A DNA stretch of 64,000 nucleotides, from assembly GCA_031423155.1 (NCBI GenBank), contig JANPEZ010000033.1, positions 41,037-105,036 on the forward strand. The letters are read 5' to 3'. The translations under genes and the position numbers were made by a program. This document shows, piece by piece, positions 7,965 through 16,232 of this stretch (position 1 is the stretch's first letter; each line of letters starts with the position of its first letter). This stretch comes from JANPEZ01 sp031423155 (GTDB lineage Bacteria > Actinomycetota > UBA4738 > HRBIN12). The notes below the pieces were generated by a model. The model saw only the letters and a list, made by a program, of their open reading frames with translations. It made no database searches and was not told the origin of the DNA.

Positions 7965-7979
7965 AGTTCACCGCCTTGT

Positions 7980-8024
7980 TATCTAACTGCTCGGTAAACT
8001 ACATACTCGACCAGCCTTCGTCAA
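7980..8024 (-). promoter_or_regulatory. promoter and imperfect operator of the ArsR-AHSA1 operon
   Basis: On the minus strand TTGACG (8019-8024) and TAGTTT (7996-8001) are 17 bases apart. An imperfect dyad of two ten-base arms around a two-base centre (7980-8001, six of ten positions symmetrical) overlaps the -10 region, where an ArsR-type repressor would act. The promoter spacing is seen; the operator role is inferred. Confidence 0.45.
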
Positions 8025-8031
8025 GCTCGAT

Positions 8032-9642
8032 TCAGACGGCGTCGTGGACGACCCGTCCGGCCGCAAGGGTCATCTGAACCTTCGTGTCCCCCAGGGGACC
8101 AGGCTCGAAGACGTTGCGGTCGGCGACGACCAGATCGGCTCGCTTGCCGACCTCTATCGAACCGGCGTCGTCGTCGTGGTTGACGTATGCGCTACCCCGG
8201 GTGAAAGCCGCAAGACAGGTCGGCAGGTCCAGAGCCTGTTCGGGAAGCAATGGTTCGCCGTCGCGGTTGCCCGGGTCGGTCCGGGTGATGGCGACCTCCA
8301 TCTCCAGGAAGGGGTTGGGCGAGCTGACTCCCCAGTCGCTCCCCATAGCCAGAACGGCACCGGAGCGCTGCATGTCTGCGAACGGGTAGAGCATCCGCGC
8401 GCGGTCGGGGCCAACCTTGGAGAGGGTCAGCTCCTCCATCTGGGGATCGTTGCAAGCCCAGAGGGGCTGGCAGTTCGCGACGACTCCGAGAGGGCGGAAC
8501 CTCGAGACGTCTTGCGGCGTAACGAACTGCAGATGCGCGATGTGGTGGCGCAGGTCGCTCATGCCGTTTGCTGCTCGGGCGACTTCGACGGCGTCCAATG
8601 CCTGCCGCACGGCCCTGTCGCCTATCGCGTGCATGTGAACCTGGAACTCGGCCGCGTCCAGCAGGGTCAGCGCTTCCTTCAGCGGTTCCGCATCCACGTA
8701 TGAGATGCCCAATGGTCGGTCGCCTTCCCCGCACGGACCGAGATAGGGATCCAGCAGAGCGCAGGTGCAGTTCTCGACGACGCCGTCGGTCATGATCTTG
8801 ACGGTGCTCGCTCGCAGGCGACCCCCGTCGGCCCAGGAGCGTTGCTCCTGAAAGCCCTCAACCTGCGAGGCGCCGCCGTGACGATCCCACCAAAGCGCCG
8901 CCGAGACCCGCGCCGTGAGTTCGCCCGAGTCGGCCATCTCGCGGTAGACCTTCAACAGGTCGGGGCGTACCCAAGCGTCCTGCCAACCCGTGATCCCCAG
9001 AGGGTGCAGGAAACGCTGCGCGCGCAGGATCGCCTCCTTCCACTCGGACGCGTCCGGCTGTGGAACGAACCGTTCGTAGAACGAGTACGCGGCTCCCTCG
9101 TGAAGCGAGCCGGTCGGCTCACCCGACGACGGGTCCTTCACGATGCGCCCGTCCCACGGATCGGGGGTCGAGGCATCTATCCCGGCCAGCTCCAGCGCCC
9201 GCGAGTTCACCCAGGCTCCGTGCACATCTTTGTTCATCAAGAACACGGGCCGGCCGGGCACGATCGTGTCCAGATCTCGCTTGTCGGGGTTGCCTCCCGG
9301 GAAGTCGAACATCGCCCATCCCCCGCCGATGATCCAGGGCTCATCGGGATGCACGGCCGCGTACTCGCCGATGTGATCGAGGTAGGCGCTCTTTCCCGAG
9401 AGGTGATCCAGGCGTACCCTCCCGAGGTCGCGGCCGGCGAAGGCCGGATGGATGTGGGCGTCGTGGAATCCCGGCAGGATCATCGGACCGCGCACGACCT
9501 CGGCTTTGGGACCAGCAGCCTCGCGAACCTCCTCCTCGGTTCCGACCGCCGTTATCCGGTCCCCGGTGATGGCCACGGCCCGCGCCCAACTCCGCGCGGC
9601 GTCCACCGTGTACACGTCTCCGAGCAGGACCAGGTCCGCCAT
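8032..9642 (-). CDS. YtcJ-type amidohydrolase family protein
   Basis: 536 residues from ATG 9642. It has the N-terminal composite beta-sandwich, then GFHDAHIHP (H63, H65) as the first metal pair, HMHAIGDRAV and RHHIAHLQF for the other metal His residues, and LAMGSDWGVSSPNPF carrying the catalytic Asp. The family (amidohydrolase_3) hydrolyses amides, formamides or cyclic imides with Zn/Fe; substrate range is broad. The open frame continues 168 codons upstream, but that runs antisense through ureAB and is not coding. Divergent from the urease genes 75 bp away, so a nitrogen-release role is possible. Confidence 0.88.
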   Translation of the reverse strand: MADLVLLGDVYTVDAARSWARAVAITGDRITAVGTEEEVREAAGPKAEVVRGPMILPGFHDAHIHPAFAGRDLGRVRLDHLSGKSAYLDHIGEYAAVHPDEPWIIGGGWAMFDFPGGNPDKRDLDTIVPGRPVFLMNKDVHGAWVNSRALELAGIDASTPDPWDGRIVKDPSSGEPTGSLHEGAAYSFYERFVPQPDASEWKEAILRAQRFLHPLGITGWQDAWVRPDLLKVYREMADSGELTARVSAALWWDRHGGASQVEGFQEQRSWADGGRLRASTVKIMTDGVVENCTCALLDPYLGPCGEGDRPLGISYVDAEPLKEALTLLDAAEFQVHMHAIGDRAVRQALDAVEVARAANGMSDLRHHIAHLQFVTPQDVSRFRPLGVVANCQPLWACNDPQMEELTLSKVGPDRARMLYPFADMQRSGAVLAMGSDWGVSSPNPFLEMEVAITRTDPGNRDGEPLLPEQALDLPTCLAAFTRGSAYVNHDDDAGSIEVGKRADLVVADRNVFEPGPLGDTKVQMTLAAGRVVHDAV

Positions 9643-9717
9643 GGCGGGGCACGCTAGTCGCTCGGCCCCGGCCTCACAACCGGGCGGCGTAGACTTCGCC
9701 CTCGTGAGGACCATCAC

Positions 9718-10302
9718 ATGCAACTGACCCCCACCGAAGAAGAGCGCCTGCGGGTCTTCACCGCGGCCGAACTCGCTCGCAAGATTCTGGCCCGCGGACT
9801 GAAGTTGAGCGCTCCCGAAGCGGTAGCACTGGCGTGCGACGAGATGCACATGGCCGCGCGTGCGGGGGCCTCTTACGACGAGGTCGTTGCGGCCGGCTTC
9901 GCCGCCGTCGGCCCCGACCGAGTGATCGAAGGTGTCGCCGACATCGCGGCCGAGATCAGGGTCGAGGTCTCGATGGACGACGGCTCCAGGCTCGTCGTCT
10001 TGAGAGAGCCCTTCGGCCCGGCTGCAGACGGGGGCCCCGGGTCGGTCGCGTTCGCCGAGGGAGACATCGCGCTTGCGCCCGGGCGCGCACGGATCCGGCT
10101 GAGCGTCACCAACACCTCGACCAAACCCGTGCGCGTTTCCTCTCATTTCCCGTTCGCGGAGACCAACGCCAAGCTCTCGTTCGACCGAGAAGCCGCCCGG
10201 GGGTTCCGGCTAGACCTGGCCGCCGGAGATTCACTGAGATGGGCGCCCGGCGAGACCAAGGAAGCCCCCCTGGTCGCGTACGCAGGCCAAAGCGATGCCT
10301 GA
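9718..10302 (+). CDS. ureAB: urease subunit gamma-beta fusion
   Basis: 194 residues. Residues 1 to about 95 match urease gamma (MQLTPTEEERL, ELARKILARGLKLS, PEAVAL, DEMHMAARAG), and about 105-194 match urease beta (DIALAPGR, VTNTSTKPVRVSSHFPFAETN, FRLDLAAGDSLRWAPGE). Fused gamma-beta chains occur in several bacteria. They form the scaffold around the alpha subunit that hydrolyses urea to ammonia and carbamate. The beta HYHFFEVN segment is changed to HFPFAETN. It overlaps ureC by 8 bases. Confidence 0.92.
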   Translation: MQLTPTEEERLRVFTAAELARKILARGLKLSAPEAVALACDEMHMAARAGASYDEVVAAGFAAVGPDRVIEGVADIAAEIRVEVSMDDGSRLVVLREPFGPAADGGPGSVAFAEGDIALAPGRARIRLSVTNTSTKPVRVSSHFPFAETNAKLSFDREAARGFRLDLAAGDSLRWAPGETKEAPLVAYAGQSDA

Positions 10303-11989
10303 GTCCATCTCGCGGGCCGAACACGCCCTCCGCCACGGCCCGACCACCGGGGACATCGTGCGCTTGGGCGACACGAACCTTCACATCCGGATCGAACGGG
10401 ACCTGACCGACCCTGCCGACCAGGCGCTGTGGGGATACGCGAAGAACTTCCGCTCGAGGATGAGCCAGTTCGACCGCGCGACCTCCGAGAGCGAGCTGGA
10501 CGCCGTGATCGGCGGGGCCATCGTGATCGACCCCACGATAGGCATCGTCAAGGCCGACGTCGGCATCAAGGACGGCCGCATCGTCGGCATAGGACGGGCC
10601 GGCAACCCCGACATCACCGACGGCGTCGACCTGACGATCGGACCGGGAACCTGGCCCATCCCTTGCCACGGCCTGATCATCACCGCCGGCGCGATCGATA
10701 CCCATGTTCACCTGCTCTCGCCGCGGCTGATCCCTGTGGCTCTTTCCGCCGGGGTAACGACGTTGATCACTGCGGGTTTCGAGGAGCCCGCGTGGCGGAT
10801 GCTTCGAACCCTAGAGGCCTTCGAGCGCACTCCGGTCAACATCGGCATCCAAGCGTCCGCTCGTACCGAGGTGCCGGGTTACGCCGAGAGGGTCATCGAG
10901 TCCGGCGCGGTCGGTCTGAAGATCCACGAGGATTGGGGCGCCTACCCGCGCATCGTCGACGCGACCTGCTCGGTGGCCGACGCCTACGACGTCGCGGTGT
11001 GCATGCACACGGATGGCCTGAACGAGTCGTGCGAACTGGATGAGACCGTCGCCGCCATCGCCGGACGGACCGTGCACGCCTACCACGTCGAGGGCACGGG
11101 GGGCGGTCACATCCCCGACCTGCTCGCGATCGTGCGAGAGCCGAACGTCATCTGCTCCTCCACCACTCCGGGTCTGCCGTACGGAGTCTCGGCCGCGAGC
11201 GAAGCCGTGGACATGATCCTCATCGCCCACGAGGGGAACCCCGGCGTGCTTGCGGACCTGGAGGGCGCGCGGGAGCGCGTTCGCCACACGACGATGGCCG
11301 CCGAGGGACCGCTGCACGAGCTGGGCGCCATATCCATCATCAACAGCGACTCGCAGGGGATGGGCCGCATCGGCGAGACCGTGCGCAGAACCTGGCAGCT
11401 CGCCCACGTGATGAAAGCGTGGCGCGGGACCGAAGCGGGCTCGCGGTGGCTGCCCGACGAAGGGACCGACGACAATGAGCGCGTCCTCAGGTACCTGGCG
11501 AAGTACACCATCGAGCCGGCCATCACGCACGGCATCTCAGGGGAAGTCGGCTCGCTTGTGCCCGGCCATCTGGCCGACCTGGTCCTTTGGGATCCGGCCT
11601 CCTTCGGCGCGAAGCCGTTGGCCGTGATGAAGGGTGGGGTCGTTTCCTGGAGCGCGATGGGCGAAGGCAACGCCTCGATCCACGGATCCGAACCGACGCG
11701 ATACGGCCCAGACTGGGGCGCGGAAGGTGACGCGTCAGCTGCCCTTTCCACCACCTTCGTCTCGGCCGCCGCAAGAGATCGGGATATCGCGGCGACCCTG
11801 GGTACCCGCAGGCGCGTCGTCGCGGTCGCAGGGACCAGAGGATTGAGCCGAGCAGACCTGCTCCTCAACCGGAGCATCGCCACGATCGAGGTCGCGCCCG
11901 GGGATGGAACCGTGACCCTGGACGGTCGCGTCCTGGCCGCCGAACCCGTCCGCGAAGTTCCCCTGGGCCGGCGCTACTTCCTCTCGTAG
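10295..11989 (+). CDS. ureC: urease subunit alpha (divergent, flap Cys replaced by Ala)
   Basis: 564 residues, normal length. Nickel-site residues are all present: DTHVH (H137, H139), carbamylated lysine in LKIHEDWG (K209, with H211), MHTDGLNES (H238), AYHVEGTGGGH (H264) and SDSQGMGR (D352). The catalytic flap normally reads VCHHL; here it is IAHEG, so the flap His (H312) and the following Arg (R328) remain but the active-site Cys is Ala. The TWPIPCHG stretch before the first metal motif is also unusual. Followed by an ABC importer, not by ureD/E/F/G. Activity on urea is likely but not certain. Confidence 0.9.
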   Translation: MPESISRAEHALRHGPTTGDIVRLGDTNLHIRIERDLTDPADQALWGYAKNFRSRMSQFDRATSESELDAVIGGAIVIDPTIGIVKADVGIKDGRIVGIGRAGNPDITDGVDLTIGPGTWPIPCHGLIITAGAIDTHVHLLSPRLIPVALSAGVTTLITAGFEEPAWRMLRTLEAFERTPVNIGIQASARTEVPGYAERVIESGAVGLKIHEDWGAYPRIVDATCSVADAYDVAVCMHTDGLNESCELDETVAAIAGRTVHAYHVEGTGGGHIPDLLAIVREPNVICSSTTPGLPYGVSAASEAVDMILIAHEGNPGVLADLEGARERVRHTTMAAEGPLHELGAISIINSDSQGMGRIGETVRRTWQLAHVMKAWRGTEAGSRWLPDEGTDDNERVLRYLAKYTIEPAITHGISGEVGSLVPGHLADLVLWDPASFGAKPLAVMKGGVVSWSAMGEGNASIHGSEPTRYGPDWGAEGDASAALSTTFVSAAARDRDIAATLGTRRRVVAVAGTRGLSRADLLLNRSIATIEVAPGDGTVTLDGRVLAAEPVREVPLGRRYFLS

Positions 11990-12011
11990 CCCCGAAGCGC
12001 TACCCCAGAAC

Positions 12012-12066
12012 GTGTTGCAGGATCGCACTGGCTCCTGCACACTCCCCGTGAAAGTCCGAGGGGAGT
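12012..12066 (+). promoter_or_regulatory. structured 5' leader of the importer operon that covers the RBS
   Basis: Between ureC and the ATPase gene two hairpins are visible. The first pairs TGCAGGA (12016-12022) with TCCTGCA (12033-12039), extendable by GTG/CAC past one bulged T. The second pairs ACTCCCC (12041-12047) with GGGGAGT (12060-12066). The 3' arm of the second contains the Shine-Dalgarno GGGGAG for ATG 12077, and the extended first hairpin competes for bases 12041-12042. This layout suits translational control. It matches no riboswitch class I can recognise. Confidence 0.5.
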
Positions 12067-12076
12067 CCGCGACACC

Positions 12077-13213
12077 ATGAGGGCAGAGAACGGTTCCGTC
12101 CTGCTGATCGACGTCACCAAGCACTTCGGCTCGGTGACCGCCGTCGACGGCATCAACCTTCAGGTCGAGCCCGGGGAGTTCCTATCGCTGCTCGGGCCCT
12201 CCGGGTGCGGCAAGACCACCACTCTTCGGATGCTCGCGGGCTTCGAAGACCCCGATGGCGGGGAGATCCGTATCTCAGGGTATGCGGTGCAGGGGATCCC
12301 ACCTCACAAACGCGACGTGAATACCGTCTTTCAGAACTACGCGCTCTTCCCTCACATGACGGTCTCGGAGAACGTGGCCTACGGACTCCGCCAGAAGAAG
12401 GTCGACAAGGCAGAGATCGGCAGGCGCGTCGGCGAGGCTCTCGAGATGGTCAAGATGAGCAAGCTGGCAGGACGCAAGCCTCGCGAGATGTCCGGGGGTC
12501 AGCAGCAGAGGATCGCGCTGGCTCGCGCGCTCGTGAACCGGCCGAGCCTGCTGCTTCTGGACGAGCCCCTGGGTGCCCTGGACCGCAAACTCCGCGAGGA
12601 GATGCAGATCGAGCTCAAGCTCCTGCAGTCGCAGGTGGGGATCACCTTCATCTTCGTCACCCACGACCAGGACGAGGCGCTGTCGATGAGCGACCGGATC
12701 GCCGTCATGCTCGATGGCCGCGTCGAGCAGCTGGGAGACCCGGACACCATCTACGACCACCCCGAGACCGCCTTCGTAGCCGGCTTCATCGGAAAGCAGA
12801 ACTTCTTCGAGGGAACGGCTCGAGACCAAGGCCGGACCGTCCAAGGGGATGGCTGGACCTTCCGCACGGCCCTGGAGCCGGTCGGCGCCGCGGATGGACT
12901 AGCGGCGCTGGCCGCCGTCCGGCCCGAGGCGATAACGGTTTCGAGCGCAGAGACTCCCGGGGCGCAGAACGCGATCTCGGGGACGCTGGCGAACGTCTCT
13001 CATCTGGGAGACGTGATCCAGTTCGTCATCCTGACCCCGGGGCGCAAGGAGATCATCGCGCGGCTACCTCGCCCGCGCGCTCCTCGCCTGGAGGTCGGAT
13101 CCACCGTTTGGTGCTCATGGGACGCGGACCACACCCACGTCTTCGGAGCAGATCAGGCGGCGAAGGTCTTGGCCGACCCTGCCGCGGGTGCGGCGGTTAT
13201 GGCGGCCGAGTAG
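12077..13213 (+). CDS. potA: ABC transporter ATP-binding protein, spermidine/putrescine (PotA) type
   Basis: 378 residues: Walker A GPSGCGKT (40-47), Q-loop VFQNYALFPHM, signature MSGGQQQR (138-145), Walker B LLLLDEPLGALD (158-169), H-loop VTHDQDEA, and a C-terminal TOBE region from about 290. This is the MalK/PotA type of importer ATPase, acting as a cytoplasmic dimer on the two permeases downstream. It starts the four-gene importer operon and its RBS sits in a predicted hairpin. Location after urease genes suggests a nitrogenous substrate such as a polyamine or urea-related amine; this is inference. Confidence 0.9.
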   Translation: MRAENGSVLLIDVTKHFGSVTAVDGINLQVEPGEFLSLLGPSGCGKTTTLRMLAGFEDPDGGEIRISGYAVQGIPPHKRDVNTVFQNYALFPHMTVSENVAYGLRQKKVDKAEIGRRVGEALEMVKMSKLAGRKPREMSGGQQQRIALARALVNRPSLLLLDEPLGALDRKLREEMQIELKLLQSQVGITFIFVTHDQDEALSMSDRIAVMLDGRVEQLGDPDTIYDHPETAFVAGFIGKQNFFEGTARDQGRTVQGDGWTFRTALEPVGAADGLAALAAVRPEAITVSSAETPGAQNAISGTLANVSHLGDVIQFVILTPGRKEIIARLPRPRAPRLEVGSTVWCSWDADHTHVFGADQAAKVLADPAAGAAVMAAE

Positions 13214-13236
13214 AGCAAGGACGAGAGGGGGAAGCA

Positions 13237-14421
13237 GTGAAAGATCCGAACGTGAACCTGAACATCCTGGCCAGCCCTGAGGCGGCCAGGCAGCTCAGCC
13301 GTAGGGCATTCCTCGGGGGCTCAGTGGTGGCTGCGCTTTCCGGCAGCGTGATCCTGTCGGCATGCGCCAAGGGTAGTTCCTCGGTCGCAGGAGGCCCCAC
13401 CGGTGGCGCGACCGCGGGCCCGATGGAGGACACACTGAACTTCTATCACTGGGCCGAGTACGACGACCCGAAGCTGTTCAAGAAGTTCACCGACGACTTC
13501 GGTCCAGCGACGAAGATCGACGTCTACGCCTCCAACGAAGAGATGATCGCCAAGCTGGTGGCGGCAGCCGGAACCAGCGGATACGACGTCGTCGTGCCGA
13601 CCGGCGTCTACATCCCCCAGATGGTCGAGAACGGCCTGCTGTCCGAACTCGACCTGACCCGGCTGCCGAACTTCGCCAACGTCGAGGAGCAATACAAGAA
13701 CCAGCCATGGGATCCGGGCAACAAGCACTCGGTCTGCAAGGACTGGGGCTCCACCGGCTGGCTGGTCGACACCTCGCTCGTGACTGCGCCGATCGTGACG
13801 TGGTCGGACTTCATCGACACATGCATGGGTGAGGCTTCCGGAAACTGCTCGGTCCTGGACGCGCCGGGCAACCTCACCGGCATCTACTTCTGGGCCAACG
13901 GCATCGACTGGACCACCGAGGACCCTGCCGACCTGGATGCCTGCGAGGCTTTCATCGTCGATGAGCTCGCTCCTCACGTGAAAGCGTTCGACTCCTACCC
14001 GGGCATCGCGCTCACCCAGGGCAACTACGCGATCTCTAACGCCTGGAACGGTGATGCGAGGCAAGGGCTCCTCGCGGTCAAGGACCCTGAGCGCTACGCC
14101 TGGGGTCTGGGTTCGCCCGAGACCGAGCTGTGGATGGACAACTGGTGCATCCTTGCGGACGCGCCTCACCCGAACGCTGCCTACGGCTGGATCGATTTCA
14201 TCCTCGATCCGGCGACCTCGCTGCAGGACCTTCAGTTCCACGGTTACAACACCGGCATCACAGGGGTGCAGGAGGCGGCGCAGGCTGCGGGCTTCGAGTT
14301 CCTGGATATCGTCTTCTTCACCGACGAGCAGGTGGCCACGATGAAGGCCGGCGCCGTGAACTCCGCTAGCCAGCGTCTCGTGGACATCTGGAACAAGGCA
14401 AAGGCCGCGGCGGGCGGCTAG
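13237..14421 (+). CDS. potD: Tat-exported lipoprotein, polyamine-type ABC substrate-binding protein (PotD)
   Basis: 394 residues from GTG 13237, preceded by GAGAGGGGG. The leader has twin arginines (SRRAFLGG, R22-R23), a hydrophobic stretch and a lipobox LSAC ending at C43, so it is exported by Tat and lipid-anchored. The mature part opens LNFYHWAEYDD, close to PotD/PotF (LNIYNWSEYI), and includes YDVVVPTGVYIPQM and a C-terminal NAAYGWIDFILDP. Family proteins deliver polyamines or similar cations to PotBC. Upstream in-frame sequence is antisense-frame noise over potA. It is followed directly by potB. Confidence 0.9.
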   Translation: MKDPNVNLNILASPEAARQLSRRAFLGGSVVAALSGSVILSACAKGSSSVAGGPTGGATAGPMEDTLNFYHWAEYDDPKLFKKFTDDFGPATKIDVYASNEEMIAKLVAAAGTSGYDVVVPTGVYIPQMVENGLLSELDLTRLPNFANVEEQYKNQPWDPGNKHSVCKDWGSTGWLVDTSLVTAPIVTWSDFIDTCMGEASGNCSVLDAPGNLTGIYFWANGIDWTTEDPADLDACEAFIVDELAPHVKAFDSYPGIALTQGNYAISNAWNGDARQGLLAVKDPERYAWGLGSPETELWMDNWCILADAPHPNAAYGWIDFILDPATSLQDLQFHGYNTGITGVQEAAQAAGFEFLDIVFFTDEQVATMKAGAVNSASQRLVDIWNKAKAAAGG

Positions 14422-15351
14422 ATGGTCCAGCGTGTAGCTGAGTCCGAAGCGGGGGCCCGGAGGATCCGGGCTCCCCGCTTCGTGATGGCGCTGCCGGCAT
14501 GGGTCTGGTTCATGTTCTTCTTCACGATCCCGGTACTTTGGATCGTCTACTACTCGTTCGGTTACAAGCCGGACATCTTCCACACGATAGCGACCGACAG
14601 GCTGTCACTGGACAGTTACAGGGAAGCCCTCAGCCCAACCTTCTTCAAGGTCTTCTCCCAAACGCTCCGGATCTCGCTCATCGGAACAGGGCTCTGCCTG
14701 CTCATCGGTTTCCCCTTCGCCTACTGGCTGGCGACGCGCGTGGCGGCAAGGTGGCGGGGAGTCCTGCTCGGGCTGGTCATCGTGCCGTTCTTCGTGAACT
14801 TCTTGGTCAGGACCATCGGGTGGCTGATCATCCTTTCACCGCAAGGGCCCTTGTCCACGCTCCTGCAGGACCTGGGGCTACGGAGCGAGCCGCTGCACCT
14901 GCTTCAGACCGTCGGCGCGGTACAACTCGGTGTCGTCTACAACTACCTGGCCCTGATGATCTTCCCGTTGTTCGTAGCGCTGGACCGCCTCGACCCCTCG
15001 ATGAGGGAGGCCTCGAAGGACCTGGGCGCCAACCGCTGGAAGACCTTCCGACAGGTGACGTTGCCGCTCGCCTCACCGGGCATCGTCGCCGGGTTGCTTC
15101 TCGTGTTCATCCCGCTCACGGGCGACTACATAACGGCGACGGTCCTTGGCGGGGCCAAGGGCAACATGGCCGGCGCCCTGGTCGCCAGCCAGTTCTCGGT
15201 CGCCCAGAACTGGTCGCTCGGCTCGGCCCAAGCCGTCATCTTGATCGTCATGATCCTGGGAGCGGTCGCGACCTTCGCGGCACTCGGTCTGGTTATCCGC
15301 ACGATCGCGCGCGCTTCTCGCAAGATCACCCTCCCGGAGGTGGTCGCATGA
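14422..15351 (+). CDS. potB: ABC transporter permease, PotB type
   Basis: 309 residues with six membrane helices and the permease EAA loop EASKDLGANRWKTFRQVTLPLASPGI (about 194-219), where the ATPase docks. The ATG follows the potD stop without a gap, and its stop overlaps the potC start as ATGA. With PotC it forms the inner-membrane channel of the importer. The substrate is set by the binding protein and remains unproven. Confidence 0.92.
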   Translation: MVQRVAESEAGARRIRAPRFVMALPAWVWFMFFFTIPVLWIVYYSFGYKPDIFHTIATDRLSLDSYREALSPTFFKVFSQTLRISLIGTGLCLLIGFPFAYWLATRVAARWRGVLLGLVIVPFFVNFLVRTIGWLIILSPQGPLSTLLQDLGLRSEPLHLLQTVGAVQLGVVYNYLALMIFPLFVALDRLDPSMREASKDLGANRWKTFRQVTLPLASPGIVAGLLLVFIPLTGDYITATVLGGAKGNMAGALVASQFSVAQNWSLGSAQAVILIVMILGAVATFAALGLVIRTIARASRKITLPEVVA

Positions 15352-16232
15352 GCTCGGCCGTCGTACGGGGGGCCCGGCATCGCCGCGACCTGACTAACCT
15401 CGCGCTGCGGCTGTGGGGGGTGCTGGTCTTCGTCTTCCTATTCCTGCCGATCCTGATGATCGTCATCTACTCCTTCAACAACGGCCGGGCTCTGCTCGTG
15501 TGGAACGGCTTCGGGTTCGACGGGTTCCATACGGGCCTGACGAACCCGACGATCACGAACGCGATCAAGACCTCGGTAGCCGCGGCCGCCGGCACCGCTT
15601 TCATCTCGACGATCCTGGGGTCGTTCGCGGGCATCGCACTCGCCCGGCGCAAAGGCAAGTGGACCCCTCTGTTCATGGGCCTGGTGTTCCTCATCCTTGT
15701 CACTCCCGAGATCGTCAACGCCATCGCGCTGCTCATCTGGTACGTGCGGATCGGCGGACCGTTCGGCCCCGACACAGCGATCCCGGCGATCAGCTACGGG
15801 ATGCTGCGCCTCTGGGTCGGGCACTCGCTCTTCTCCACAGCCGTCGTGACGCTGATCGTCCGTGCCCGCTTGGAGGGACTCGAGGAGTCCCTCGAGGAAG
15901 CGGCCGCGGACCTCTACGCGACCCCGACGAAGCGTTTCCGCGAGATCACACTGCCCCTGATGATGCCGGCGGTGCTGGCGGGAGCCTTACTGTCGTTCAG
16001 CTTCAGCCTCGACGACACGATCATCTCTTCTTTCGTGAGCGTCGCTGGCGCCTCACCCTGGCCGGTCTACGTCTTCTCATCGATCAGGGCGGTCCTGCGG
16101 CCCGAGGTCGCCTCCATCTCGACCCTGCTCCTGCTCCTGACACTCATCGCGATCGCCTGCGTGGCGATCGTGCTGCGAAAGAGCGGGCAGTCGACCGAAG
16201 AGGTCGCCGGCACGATGACCGGAGTCGGCTAG
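15348..16232 (+). CDS. potC: ABC transporter permease, PotC type
   Basis: 294 residues from ATG 15348, overlapping the potB stop by 4 bases. Six hydrophobic helices begin at about 20, with VIYSFNNGR after the first helix (typical of PotC) and the EAA loop EEAAADLYATPTKRFREITLP at about 185-205. It is the last gene of the operon. The stop shares the palindromic CTAG with the stop of the convergent phosphoesterase gene, so no room is left for a separate terminator. Confidence 0.92.
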   Translation: MSSAVVRGARHRRDLTNLALRLWGVLVFVFLFLPILMIVIYSFNNGRALLVWNGFGFDGFHTGLTNPTITNAIKTSVAAAAGTAFISTILGSFAGIALARRKGKWTPLFMGLVFLILVTPEIVNAIALLIWYVRIGGPFGPDTAIPAISYGMLRLWVGHSLFSTAVVTLIVRARLEGLEESLEEAAADLYATPTKRFREITLPLMMPAVLAGALLSFSFSLDDTIISSFVSVAGASPWPVYVFSSIRAVLRPEVASISTLLLLLTLIAIACVAIVLRKSGQSTEEVAGTMTGVG

